From the NCBI GenBank assembly GCA_002347265.1, contig DDYB01000022.1, positions 1-64,000 of the forward strand: a stretch of DNA of 64,000 nt. Direction: 5' to 3'. A program made the position numbers and the translations under genes. The DNA comes from Desulfobacteraceae bacterium UBA2245. Lineage in GTDB: Bacteria > Desulfobacterota > Desulfobacteria > Desulfobacterales > UBA2245. A model generated the notes under the pieces. The model searched no databases and had not been told where the DNA came from. It saw only the letters and a list, made by a program, of their open reading frames with translations. Positions 43,505 to 51,840 of the stretch are shown piece after piece (positions within the stretch are counted from its first letter, which is position 1; the number at the start of each line of letters is the position of its first letter).

Positions 43505-44932
43505 CTATTGGGGCGCCGAAGCAGGACATCCTCCGCCAAGGGCCTTGTAAAGCCGGATCAGATTGGAGGCCACCTCGCCCCGGCTGATCGCCGTCTGATC
43601 CTGATACGAAAGCAGGGAACTGCGGATATCGAGAACATCCCGGTAATCGATCAATCCGGCAGAATACCGGTTCCGGGCCAGGGCCAGGGACTGTTCGGAA
43701 GCGGCCGCCGCCGCCTCCAGTGCCTGTAGCCGCACCTGCTCCTCGGCAAAGGCTTTCAGCGCATTTTCCACTTCTTCCAGGGCGGCCAGCATCACGGATT
43801 CGTATTCGATCAGCGCCTGCATGCGGACGGCGTCCTGAACCTCGATGTCCCTGCGAATGGCGCCAGCATCGAAAACATTCCAGGAAAGCTGCGGCCCCAA
43901 ACTGTAATATCGATTCGCGCTCGTCGACAGGTTCGGGGTGTCCAGTTCGAGGGAACCGAAAAGCGAAAACCGCGGGTAAAGCTGGGCCTCGGCAACGCCC
44001 ACCCGCGCCGTCTCCGCGGCCAGAGTCCGCTCGGCGCCGCGCACATCGGGCCGGTTTCGCAGCACCTCGGCCGGCGCCTTCAAGACGATTTCACGGGGGC
44101 CGATGGGTATGGATTGCGGTTCTTCGGCCAGTTTTTCCCGTACCGCTCCCGGATAAGCGCCCAGCAGAAAGGCCAGCCGGTTTTCGGCCGCCTCGATATC
44201 GCTTCGCAATGAAGGAATGCCGGACCGGACATCTTCCAGGTATGCCCGGCCCTGCTGCACGTCCAGATCGCTTGCAAGCCCGGACTGGTACCGAATCACA
44301 GCCAGATCGTAAAGCTCCTGCGCAATCCGCAGACCGGCTTCGGCCGATCGAAGCCTCGACCGCAGGGTTCTCGCTTCCACGTAATTGAGCGCCACCTCGC
44401 CGGCCAGGCTCACCCATGCGTCGTTCAGGGCTTCCTGGTTCGACTCCAGATCCGCCTGCGCCGCCTCGATGGAACGGCGTACGCCCCCAAAGAGATCGAG
44501 TTCCCAACCCGCATCGAATCCCAGCATGTATGACTCGTCATGCCGCCAGCCGTCTGAGGACTGTCGGGCACCGCTGTAGGTTGCCGACCCCGAGGCGTCG
44601 AGAACGGGATATCGTTCCGACGCGCTTTTTCCTCTGCGGGCCCGGGCCTCGAGCACTCTTACGCGGGCCTTTCGAACATCGGTATTGGTTTGAACCGCCT
44701 GCTCGACGAGATCCGTCAGAACCGGGTCGTTAAAGACCGTCCACCAGTGAATCAAGGTCTGCATGGATACGGAACCGGAAGCCGATGCGGCATCCGGTTC
44801 ATTGAGCCACTTTTCCGGCGCCGCAGGCGCCTGAGGTTCGTAATCCGGCCCCACAGCCGCGCAGCCCCAGAACATCAGGCACGCCGTCAGGCAGATCCAA
44901 CTGAACAGTTTCATTTTCTTTTTCTTGATCAT
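43505..44932 (-). CDS. Outer-membrane efflux channel (TolC/NodT family lipoprotein)
   Basis: A protein of 475 residues. The signal peptide has a lipobox MFWGC (cysteine near residue 24) and is followed by AAVGPDYEPQ, the typical front of NodT-type outer-membrane factors. Two related halves each contain long helices and the channel motifs (WWTVFNDPVLTDLVEQAVQTNTDV in the first half; LLRNRPDVRGAERTLAAETA with the conserved RPD in the second). It should form the exit duct of the tripartite exporter encoded upstream in the same operon. One base separates it from the permease stop. Confidence 0.93.
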   Translation of the reverse strand: MIKKKKMKLFSWICLTACLMFWGCAAVGPDYEPQAPAAPEKWLNEPDAASASGSVSMQTLIHWWTVFNDPVLTDLVEQAVQTNTDVRKARVRVLEARARRGKSASERYPVLDASGSATYSGARQSSDGWRHDESYMLGFDAGWELDLFGGVRRSIEAAQADLESNQEALNDAWVSLAGEVALNYVEARTLRSRLRSAEAGLRIAQELYDLAVIRYQSGLASDLDVQQGRAYLEDVRSGIPSLRSDIEAAENRLAFLLGAYPGAVREKLAEEPQSIPIGPREIVLKAPAEVLRNRPDVRGAERTLAAETARVGVAEAQLYPRFSLFGSLELDTPNLSTSANRYYSLGPQLSWNVFDAGAIRRDIEVQDAVRMQALIEYESVMLAALEEVENALKAFAEEQVRLQALEAAAAASEQSLALARNRYSAGLIDYRDVLDIRSSLLSYQDQTAISRGEVASNLIRLYKALGGGCPASAPQ

Positions 44933-44933
44933 C

Positions 44934-46142
44934 TCATTCGTGCCTCAGAGCCTCGATCGGATCCAGCCGCGCGGCCTGCCGGGCGGGAAGATACCCGAAG
45001 ACGACGCCCACGGCCGCCGAGAAAACAAAGGACAGCGCGATGATGCCTGTGTTCAGAATAAAAGGAACCTGCAGAATGCGGACCAGAAATGCAGAAGCCG
45101 ACAGCGCCAGCGCAATGCCCATGACCCCGCCGATCGAAGAAAGCACCACGGCCTCGATCAGGAACTGCAGCAGGACCTCCCGTTCCAAGGCTCCGACGGC
45201 CAGACGGATGCCGATTTCCCGGGTGCGTTCGGTAACGGAAACCAGCATGATGTTCATGATGCCGATGCCGCCGACCAGAAGGCTGACTGCGGCGACGGCG
45301 CCCAGAAGCGCGGTCAGCACGCGGGTGGTTCCGGTAAGGGTTTCGGCGATTTCCTTCATGTCGGCGATGTGAAAATCATCTTCCTGCGTGGCCGGAATGC
45401 GGCGCCGCTCCCGCAGGAGTCCGGCGATATCGCCGGCGGCCTTCTCGGTGGAGGCGCCTTTTTCCACCGAAACCTGAATGATGCCGATGTCCTGATTGCC
45501 GGCGATGCGCCGCTGAAAGGTCCGCAGCGGAATCAGCGCCAAGTCGTCCTGATCAGTGCCAAACCCGGATTGCCCTTTGGACGCCAGCACGCCGATAACC
45601 TGACATGGAATCTTTTCGATTCTCATCTTGCTTCCCGTGGGATCCTGGGTTCCGAAAAACTTCTTTCGCACCGTGGCCCCCAGAATGCAGACCGCCTTGC
45701 CGGATCTGAGCTCGTTTTCCGTGAACTGCCGCCCGGTTTCCAGGGACCAGTCCCGGACCTTGAAATAACCGTTGTCCGTTCCCGTCACCGTGGTGGACCA
45801 GTTCTGATTTCCGAATATGACCGTGCCGGAGCTGGATGCCGAAGGGGCGATTGCGGATATATTGGGAATTTGACGGGAAATGGCCTGAACGTCCTTTGCG
45901 TCAAAAGGGCTTGCGCTGGCCGAACTGCCGCCCGGACCGCGGTGCTGCCCGATCCGGATCACCAGCAGATTGCTTCCCAGCTTTTCAATGTCGGCCGATA
46001 CCTGGGCCGTTGCGCCGCCGCCGATGGTAACCATGGCAATGACCGCAGCCACGCCGATCACGATGCCCAGCATCGTCAGCAGGGATCGCATCACGTTGCG
46101 CCGGATTTCCCGGAGCGCCAGCAGCAACGAATTCCACACCAT
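44934..46142 (-). CDS. MacB-type ABC transporter permease
   Basis: A protein of 402 residues. An N-terminal transmembrane helix with REIRRNVMRSLLTMLGIVIGVAAVIAMVT (read in two parts) is followed by a large periplasmic MacB core domain and three C-terminal helices of the FtsX domain with SVTERTREIGIRLAVGAL. This is the MacB/LolC-like mechanotransmission fold without a fused ATPase. It would work with the separate ATPase just upstream and the adaptor protein to push substrates from the periplasm into the outer-membrane channel. Confidence 0.93.
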   Translation of the reverse strand: MVWNSLLLALREIRRNVMRSLLTMLGIVIGVAAVIAMVTIGGGATAQVSADIEKLGSNLLVIRIGQHRGPGGSSASASPFDAKDVQAISRQIPNISAIAPSASSSGTVIFGNQNWSTTVTGTDNGYFKVRDWSLETGRQFTENELRSGKAVCILGATVRKKFFGTQDPTGSKMRIEKIPCQVIGVLASKGQSGFGTDQDDLALIPLRTFQRRIAGNQDIGIIQVSVEKGASTEKAAGDIAGLLRERRRIPATQEDDFHIADMKEIAETLTGTTRVLTALLGAVAAVSLLVGGIGIMNIMLVSVTERTREIGIRLAVGALEREVLLQFLIEAVVLSSIGGVMGIALALSASAFLVRILQVPFILNTGIIALSFVFSAAVGVVFGYLPARQAARLDPIEALRHE

Positions 46143-46156
46143 AAGTTGAGGCTCCT

Positions 46157-46876
46157 CTAATCCTGACTCTGTATGACGCCGTCCATGAATCGGACGGTTC
46201 TTCCGGCATACCGGGCCATATCCGGCTCGTGCGTCACCATGACGATGGTGATGCCCCGGTTGCGGTTAAACTCGCAAAGCAGTTCCATGATCTCACGGCT
46301 GCGCGCCGAATCCAGATTCCCGGTGGGCTCGTCGGCCAGAAGCACGGCCGGTTCCGTGACAATGGCCCGGGCAATGGCAACGCGCTGCTGCTGCCCGCCG
46401 GAAAGCTCTCCGGGAGTATGGCGTTCCCAGCCTTTCAAGCCGACGGTCTCGATCGCTTTCAAGGCCATTTCCCGGCGCGTTGCCGCGGGCAGTTTCCGGT
46501 AAATCAGCGGAAGTTCGACATTTTCCAAGGCGGAAGTGCGTTTGAGCAGGTTGAACCCCTGAAAGACGAATCCCAGGTAGTGACGGCGGAGCCGGGCCCG
46601 CTGATCGCGCGAAAGCCCTCCGACCTCAACGCCCTTGAACCGGTACGACCCGCTGGTGGGCGTGTCCAGGCCGCCGAGAACGTTCATGCAGGTGGACTTT
46701 CCCGAACCGCTGGGCCCCATCACGGCCATGAAGTCGCCCTCCTCGATGCGAAGGTCGACATCGCGCAGGGCATGCAGGGCGGACTGCCCGTAACCGTAGG
46801 TCTTGGTGATGCCGGACAGCTCGATCAGCGGAACCTGGGCTCCGGGTTCGACCGCCTGCAAAAGCCGTTCATTCAT
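46157..46876 (-). CDS. ABC transporter ATP-binding protein (MacB/LolD type)
   Basis: A protein of 239 residues. Walker A is GPSGSGKST (near 55), the Q loop is FVFQGFNLL, the signature is LSGGQQQRVAIARA, Walker B is VLLADEPTGNLD and the H switch is IVMVTHEPDMA. The Y-loop region YRFKGVEVGGLSRDQRA is typical of the MacB/LolD branch. It energises the neighbouring permease. The start codon lies two bases after the adaptor stop codon. Confidence 0.94.
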   Translation of the reverse strand: MNERLLQAVEPGAQVPLIELSGITKTYGYGQSALHALRDVDLRIEEGDFMAVMGPSGSGKSTCMNVLGGLDTPTSGSYRFKGVEVGGLSRDQRARLRRHYLGFVFQGFNLLKRTSALENVELPLIYRKLPAATRREMALKAIETVGLKGWERHTPGELSGGQQQRVAIARAIVTEPAVLLADEPTGNLDSARSREIMELLCEFNRNRGITIVMVTHEPDMARYAGRTVRFMDGVIQSQD

Positions 46877-46878
46877 GC

Positions 46879-48171
46879 TCAGGATTTCTCCATGTCGACG
46901 ATCAGAAGGTCGCCGGCATGAATTTCGCCGGACCGTATTTCCGTCATGCTGCCGTCGGTTGCGCCGGTTGTCACGGACACCGGAAACGGCGCGTTGTCCT
47001 TCAGAATCCAGACGCGGCGCATGTTTGAATCATCCGGCGAACCGGCGCTTTTGTCTTTTGGCTGGGTGCGGCGCGGTCGGGGGATGAGTCTGGACAGAAA
47101 TCCACGGCTTTCTTCGATCTTCGCTTCCTCCGGTTCCGCGGGCGAAAACCGCAGCGCGGCGTTGGGAATCAGCAGAGCATCGGAAACGTCCTGAACCATG
47201 ATGTCCGCCGTTGCCGTCATTCCGGGCAGCAGCAGCATGTCCGGATTGTCGACCGACAGGACGGTTTCATACGACACCACGCCGCTTTCCGTACTGGAAG
47301 CATACCGCACCTGCACGATCCGCGCTTTGAAATACCGGTCCGGATAGGCATCCACGGAAAAATCCGCCTCCTGTCCTTCACGAATCTGTCCGATATCGGC
47401 TTCATCCACATTCACGTGAAGTTCCATTCGGGAAAGATCCTCGGCCAGGGTAAACAGAACCGGAGTTTCGAACGATGCCGCCAGAGTCTGGCCGGGTTCG
47501 ACCTTTCGCTCCAGAATGATCCCGTCAATCGGAGAACGGATCACGGTTTTTTTCACATCCGACTCGTATTCGTTCAGAACCGCCGCGGCCTGGGTAACCC
47601 CGGCCTGAGCAGCAGCCTCGTCGGCCAGCGCTTTTTGAAGGGCGGCCTGAGCCGCATCCAGTTCGAGCAGCGAGGGCACCCTGCCGCCGCTGAGTTCCCG
47701 TGAATGATTCAGACGGTTGAGCTCGCTGCGGGTCTCGAAAACAGAGGCCTGGGATTGAAGCAGCTCGGCCCGTGCGGACTCCAGGGCCGCCTTGGACTGA
47801 AGCACCTGAGCCTCGATCTTGGATGCGTCCAGCAGGGCCAGCACCTGTCCGGTCTTTACGGTATCGTTAAAATCGACCAGCACGGTCTTGACCGTGCCCG
47901 AGACCTCCGAACCCACTTCCACCTTGTTGAGGGGCTGAATGGCACCGGTTGCCGTCACCGTAACCGCCAGCCGGCTCTGTTTTGCCGGAGCGGTTTTATA
48001 CCGAACCGGCGACCGGCTTTCAAAACCATACTGTCTGATCAGGGCAAAGGCGACAATCAACAGGACGGCAACCACGCTCCAGACGAAGATTTTTTTTCGG
48101 CCGGATGCCGGCTTGCGGATTCCGATTTTGTCGGCTATCGGGTCTGAATCTTTCGAAGAACGAGAATTCAT
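46879..48171 (-). CDS. Periplasmic adaptor of a MacAB-type exporter (membrane fusion protein)
   Basis: A protein of 430 residues. One N-terminal transmembrane helix (about 27-45) anchors it. The barrel-sandwich parts IQPLNKVEVGSEVSGTVKTV and VIRSPIDGIILERKVEPGQT surround a long helical hairpin (about 105-195), and beta-barrel and membrane-proximal domains follow. A charged insertion near residues 345-385 is less usual. It links the inner-membrane permease to the outer-membrane channel. It is the first gene of the four-gene exporter operon and is preceded by an ECF-type promoter. Confidence 0.92.
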   Translation of the reverse strand: MNSRSSKDSDPIADKIGIRKPASGRKKIFVWSVVAVLLIVAFALIRQYGFESRSPVRYKTAPAKQSRLAVTVTATGAIQPLNKVEVGSEVSGTVKTVLVDFNDTVKTGQVLALLDASKIEAQVLQSKAALESARAELLQSQASVFETRSELNRLNHSRELSGGRVPSLLELDAAQAALQKALADEAAAQAGVTQAAAVLNEYESDVKKTVIRSPIDGIILERKVEPGQTLAASFETPVLFTLAEDLSRMELHVNVDEADIGQIREGQEADFSVDAYPDRYFKARIVQVRYASSTESGVVSYETVLSVDNPDMLLLPGMTATADIMVQDVSDALLIPNAALRFSPAEPEEAKIEESRGFLSRLIPRPRRTQPKDKSAGSPDDSNMRRVWILKDNAPFPVSVTTGATDGSMTEIRSGEIHAGDLLIVDMEKS

Positions 48172-48308
48172 TTAAACTCCGAACCAATCTGCTTTACAGG
48201 ACTTTTTGAACAACCACACAATAGCATGTGCCGAAGGTTCGTCAAGGACGAATCGCCCTGTTTCCTGAATACGTCACGACCGCTTCGGCATCAACGGCTT
48301 CTGGTGTT

Positions 48309-48335
48309 GTCGCATCGCATGCGCAAAAAGTTACA
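48309..48335 (-). promoter_or_regulatory. ECF-type promoter of the exporter operon
   Basis: On the minus strand TGTAAC (48335-48330), a 17-base spacer and CGAC (48312-48309) match the TGTAAC-N17-CGAC form known for Bacillus subtilis sigma-X promoters. It lies about 140 bases before the adaptor start codon. The bases around it, CTGTAACTTTTTG and CGACAA, agree with those of the divergent promoter at 48421-48447 at 12 of 13 and 6 of 6 positions. Confidence 0.7.
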
Positions 48336-48420
48336 GATTCAATTCGAGGGCGAACCCCAATCCGATTTTTCAAAAGCCGTTTGAAGCAAAGGCGATTTTT
48401 GTTTTACATCGACTCAAACC

Positions 48421-48447
48421 TGTAACCTTTTGATTCGTTTCCCCGAC
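48421..48447 (+). promoter_or_regulatory. ECF-type promoter of the sigma-factor operon
   Basis: TGTAAC (48421-48426), a 17-base spacer and CGAC (48444-48447), with CTGTAACCTTTTG and CGACAA around the boxes. It is 67 bases before the EF-hand gene and points towards the ECF sigma-factor gene, as expected of an autoregulated sigma factor. The same motif occurs on the opposite strand 85 bases away. Confidence 0.72.
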
Positions 48448-48513
48448 AAATCATCAGACAGGTTTTCAGAATAATGCCATGCAGACAACCCGACACCCCG
48501 AAGAAAGGCGCTG

Positions 48514-48843
48514 ATGACAATGATGAAAAACCTGATGACATCCATAGCGGTATGTGCCATGATTACAGCGCTATCGATATTTATAATGATTATGGGTCTT
48601 TGTGCATGGTCGCCGCCCGGATACTCGGACGAATTTCATGGATCGAATCGATTGGGCAGGCCGGCTTTCGACCGGTTCAATACGGATGAAGACGGAAAAA
48701 TCAGCCTGGAAGCGTTCAAAAAGTTTTCCCCTTCCGGGCGGGCGCCCGAGGATGTTTTCAAATTTCTGGACAAAAACACGGATGGCGTTCTGACACTGGA
48801 CGAATTTGAGAATGCAGAGCCCCCGCGCGAAAGGCGGCGCTGA
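48514..48843 (+). CDS. EF-hand domain protein, membrane-anchored or secreted
   Basis: A protein of 109 residues. A hydrophobic N-terminus (about 8-32) acts as signal anchor or signal peptide. Two EF-hand helices follow: loop 1 NTDEDGKISLEA has Asp at positions 3 and 5 but Ala in place of the usual Glu at position 12, while loop 2 DKNTDGVLTLDE is canonical. It may bind calcium or another divalent cation in the periplasm. AAAGG precedes the ATG; ATG codons two and three residues later are possible. It is the first gene of the sigma-factor operon, 37 bases before the sigma gene. Confidence 0.85.
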   Translation: MTMMKNLMTSIAVCAMITALSIFIMIMGLCAWSPPGYSDEFHGSNRLGRPAFDRFNTDEDGKISLEAFKKFSPSGRAPEDVFKFLDKNTDGVLTLDEFENAEPPRERRR

Positions 48844-48880
48844 CGGAAATACGGTCTCTCCGGCGACGGCTCTGTTCTGA

Positions 48881-49477
48881 ATGGATCTTATGGATCTGAC
48901 TGCGGCGGCGGACGCCCTCATCGTGCAGCAGGTGATTGATGGCGACACGGAGGCCTTTGCGATCCTGCTGACCCGTCACCGGCATCATGTTCTTGGCATC
49001 GTCCGGAAACATGCGCCGTACGACGAGGCCGAAGAAATCGCCCAGGAGGTATTTATCCGTGCCTATCAATCGCTGCCGGCGCTTGAAAAACAGGATCGTT
49101 TCAAACACTGGCTGAGTTCCATTGCCGTGAAAACCTGCTGCGATTTCTGGCGGAAAAAGTACCGGTCCAGAGAAATATCCATCTCTGATTTTTCCACCGA
49201 GCAGTGCAACCGGCTGGATCAGATACTGTCCAGCCGATCGAATCAGGACTGGATCGAAGACAATGCGCGTCGGGAAATCCGGGAAATGCTGGACCAGGCC
49301 TTGAATCATCTCAGCCCGGAAGACCGGATGGCGCTGGAACTCGTCTACCTGGAAGGCCTGTCGTGCAGGGAAGCGGCGGATTTGCTGGGATGGACCATCG
49401 TCAATGTCAAGGTCCGGGCCTTCAGATCCAGAAAAAAACTCCATTCGCTGTTATCCAAGCCAGGGAGGCGGTCATGA
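48881..49477 (+). CDS. ECF-family RNA polymerase sigma factor
   Basis: A protein of 198 residues. Sigma region 2 (about 18-85) contains DTEAFAILLTRHRHHVLGI, DEAEEIAQEVFIRAYQ and FKHWLSSIAVKTCCDFWRK. Region 4 (about 135-190) is LSPEDRMALELVYLEGLSCREAADLLGW with the recognition helix VNVKVRAFRSRKKL. Region 3 is absent, as in all ECF factors. It should direct RNA polymerase to the two TGTAAC-N17-CGAC promoters. It overlaps the next gene by four bases (ATGA), which is typical for a sigma/anti-sigma pair. Confidence 0.95.
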   Translation: MDLMDLTAAADALIVQQVIDGDTEAFAILLTRHRHHVLGIVRKHAPYDEAEEIAQEVFIRAYQSLPALEKQDRFKHWLSSIAVKTCCDFWRKKYRSREISISDFSTEQCNRLDQILSSRSNQDWIEDNARREIREMLDQALNHLSPEDRMALELVYLEGLSCREAADLLGWTIVNVKVRAFRSRKKLHSLLSKPGRRS

Positions 49478-49794
49478 AAAACGAAAACCCGAAACAGGAT
49501 GCGCTGAAAGCGCTGCTGCGGAAAGCCTATCTTGAAAAGGAAAAACTTCCTGTCGGCGAGCGGTGGGAACAGAACGCGATGCGGGCCATCCGGCGCCTGC
49601 CGCATCCCCGAGGGTCAAACCACCTGGCCGCGTTTGAAGCGCTGGTCTGGAAATTCGCTCCGGCAGCCGCCGCGCTGATTGTTCTTTTCACCTTTGCTTT
49701 GTTCAGCATGGATCTGATACCGGACTCGGAAGTGGTTCGATATCTTTTTAACGGATTCAACCAGGACGGCATCGCCCGGTACTGGACGATTTGA
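49474..49794 (+). CDS. Small single-span membrane protein, putative anti-sigma factor
   Basis: A protein of 106 residues. A charged N-terminal half (1-58) would be cytoplasmic, one hydrophobic span lies at about 61-79, and a short tail follows outside. It has no zinc-binding anti-sigma motif. Its size, topology and ATGA overlap with the sigma gene are those of CnrY-type anti-sigma factors, which hold the sigma factor with the cytoplasmic part. This function is inferred from position; there is no clear sequence match. Confidence 0.65.
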   Translation: MKNENPKQDALKALLRKAYLEKEKLPVGERWEQNAMRAIRRLPHPRGSNHLAAFEALVWKFAPAAAALIVLFTFALFSMDLIPDSEVVRYLFNGFNQDGIARYWTI

Positions 49795-49803
49795 GGCGTT
49801 TTT

Positions 49804-50229
49804 ATGAAAAAATGGCGTTTGATCGCGGGAATCCTGCTGGTATTTATTCTGGGACTGGTCGTCGGCTCCTGGGGAACCGGCATGTATCTCCGGAACCGGC
49901 TGGACCGGTTCAGAGAAAACCCTGAAACTCGAAAAGCCTCCATTCTGGAACGGCTCAACCGAAGACTCGGGCTCACGGATGCGCAAAGATCCGCATTTGA
50001 AAGCATTGTCAATGAAACCGAGCAGAAGGTCGGAAAAAGCTTTGAAAAGCATGAAGCGGAAATGCAGGGCTTTATCGAGGAGAGCTTTGCGCAGATGGCC
50101 CGGATTCTGAGCCCGGAACAGCGCGAAAAGCTCAATACGCTTCGACAGGAGCTCGAGAAACGAAGAAAGGCGTGGGAAAACAAACCCGGCGGACAGCACC
50201 GCATGCACCCGCCCCCTCCGGAAGAATGA
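49804..50229 (+). CDS. Membrane-anchored Spy/CnrX-like periplasmic protein
   Basis: A protein of 141 residues. An uncleaved-looking N-terminal anchor (about 7-27) precedes a helical periplasmic domain with two LTxxQ-type motifs, LTDAQ at 57-61 and LSPEQ at 102-106, as in Spy, CpxP, ZraP and CnrX (heavy-metal-resistance family). The region between them is a helical hairpin. Potential metal ligands are few: H83, M87, and H132, M134 and H135 in the tail. In CnrYXH this type of protein senses metal and releases the sigma factor; here it may sense metal or unfolded protein. It is the last gene of the operon and is followed by a terminator. Confidence 0.82.
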   Translation: MKKWRLIAGILLVFILGLVVGSWGTGMYLRNRLDRFRENPETRKASILERLNRRLGLTDAQRSAFESIVNETEQKVGKSFEKHEAEMQGFIEESFAQMARILSPEQREKLNTLRQELEKRRKAWENKPGGQHRMHPPPPEE

Positions 50230-50240
50230 CACCCCCCGGT

Positions 50241-50276
50241 CTGTCCTCCGTCCGCCGGGTTCGGGGCAGAGGACAG
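50241..50276 (+). terminator. Intrinsic terminator of the sigma-factor operon
   Basis: CTGTCCTC at 50241-50248 pairs with GAGGACAG at 50269-50276, followed by A and a run of eight T residues. It begins 12 bases after the stop of the Spy/CnrX-like gene. Confidence 0.85.
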
Positions 50277-50356
50277 ATTTTTTTTCGAATCTGAAACCGG
50301 TTGTTTCCCATCAGAACTTTTGAAAAACAATGCCCCGCATCCCTCTCCCCGCTGGT

Positions 50357-51769
50357 TCAGAAATAAGTCTGCAATCCGGAAACAATGGACTCGAAATTCA
50401 GAATTTCAGGCCCGTCTGAACCGTCAATCCGATCCGTAGCGATTTTCCGTTCATCACGACCAAATTGCGTTTCAAAGAAGATCCGCTCTTCGCCGGAAAG
50501 CGCCAGATCCCGGCTTGCCCGCATCTTTTCAACCACGACCTGCTTGTCCCGGTTCAGGGAAACCGGAACAAAAAAGTTCCGATAGGTCATGGAAGGCAGA
50601 ATGCTGGCTTCAAAATAAGAAACCCGCCCTTCAATACCGTCAAATTTCACCAGAGGCCACAGCCGGGCGCTGAAGGAAAGCCGGTCGCCGGAAACAGACC
50701 AGAGCGTTTTATCACAACCGGCTGCCTGAAAACGGGCCGCCTGCATCTGAAGCGCATTCGGGTCGCCCGTCAGGCAAAGGGCGCGAATATATCCGTTTTC
50801 AGTGACGTCTTCATGGCTTTTTTTCGTCCAGGCCGCGCTTCGCCTTCGGGCCGCCGCCTTCTGGAACCGGTCCTTGTAGACAAAGGAGCAGTAATTGACC
50901 GGAAGATCGATTCGGCTGTTCTTTGCAAACCGGATCAACTCCAGGGCCGCCAGTTCGGATTCGAGCACCGTAACCTTTTCCCCGTGCAGAAATGTGTAGT
51001 TTCTTCGAACGACCTGGTTGAAATTGTGCGGCGTAAGCCGAAGCTGGTGCAGATTCAGAAAATCGATGCCGGCGTTTGTCATTTCCACGATTTTCAGCTT
51101 CATGAGCTCAAGATCTTCCGGAACTGCCGGAATCTCGACGGCAACATGGGGAATGATCCCCACGGCGGATGCGGCTTTTTCCAGGCTGTAATGCACGGCG
51201 CCGATATCAAACCGGATTTCGTCCAGGCCCGCATCCCGAAGCCTTGAAAGCATGTCCCGGGTTGCCAGGGTTCCGTTGGTGTACAGCCAGGCGTAGACGC
51301 CGGCGCCGAATCTTTTCTTGACCGCGGCCAGATAGCTCAGGCTCCGCTCAAAGGTCAGCAGGGGCTCTCCGCCGCTGATGCTCACACCTCTGAACCGGAA
51401 TTTTTCGATATAGTCCGCATAGTCCGAAGGCTTGAGAAACTGAACGGTCTGAGTGGTGGGCACGTCGACCCCGCTTTGCTCCGTGGGGCAGTAGAAACAG
51501 CGGCAGTTGCATTTGCCGTTGATAAACAGGCAGGACCACAGGCCCTGTCCGCAGATTTCGCACCCCGGAGACAGCCGGGCGCAATCGAGCTTGGTGTCCC
51601 TGCAGCCGAATTTCACCCTGCCCTGCAGATCGGAAAGAATTCCGGCGCGACGATCCCCGGCGGTTCTGGCCCCGTCAACCGAAAGCCATCTCAGGTCTTC
51701 GTAATTGCGGCCGTATTCCTGCCGGTTGGCTTCAATGAGGCGGGATTTTAGGCGGTCCGATGGATGCAT
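50357..51769 (-). CDS. Radical SAM protein of unknown function
   Basis: A protein of 470 residues. The radical SAM cluster motif is in NGKCNCRCFYCPTEQ (C-x3-C-x2-C), preceded by CARLSPGCEICGQGLWSCLFI with further cysteines that may hold a second cluster or zinc. GVSISGGEPLLTF, AWLYTNGTLAT and DEIRFDIGA are the SAM-binding and barrel motifs. The C-terminal 170 residues do not match a domain I can name. The product is unknown. The ATG at 51769 has AGGAAAACGGAT upstream; the open frame further upstream runs into heptamer repeats and is not coding. Confidence 0.84.
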   Translation of the reverse strand: MHPSDRLKSRLIEANRQEYGRNYEDLRWLSVDGARTAGDRRAGILSDLQGRVKFGCRDTKLDCARLSPGCEICGQGLWSCLFINGKCNCRCFYCPTEQSGVDVPTTQTVQFLKPSDYADYIEKFRFRGVSISGGEPLLTFERSLSYLAAVKKRFGAGVYAWLYTNGTLATRDMLSRLRDAGLDEIRFDIGAVHYSLEKAASAVGIIPHVAVEIPAVPEDLELMKLKIVEMTNAGIDFLNLHQLRLTPHNFNQVVRRNYTFLHGEKVTVLESELAALELIRFAKNSRIDLPVNYCSFVYKDRFQKAAARRRSAAWTKKSHEDVTENGYIRALCLTGDPNALQMQAARFQAAGCDKTLWSVSGDRLSFSARLWPLVKFDGIEGRVSYFEASILPSMTYRNFFVPVSLNRDKQVVVEKMRASRDLALSGEERIFFETQFGRDERKIATDRIDGSDGPEILNFESIVSGLQTYF

Positions 51770-51840
51770 ATCCGTTTTCCTGAACAGAGAGTGGATTCGA
51801 ATGCGTGAAACAGGGTGCTTGATGCCCGCCACCTGGCGAA

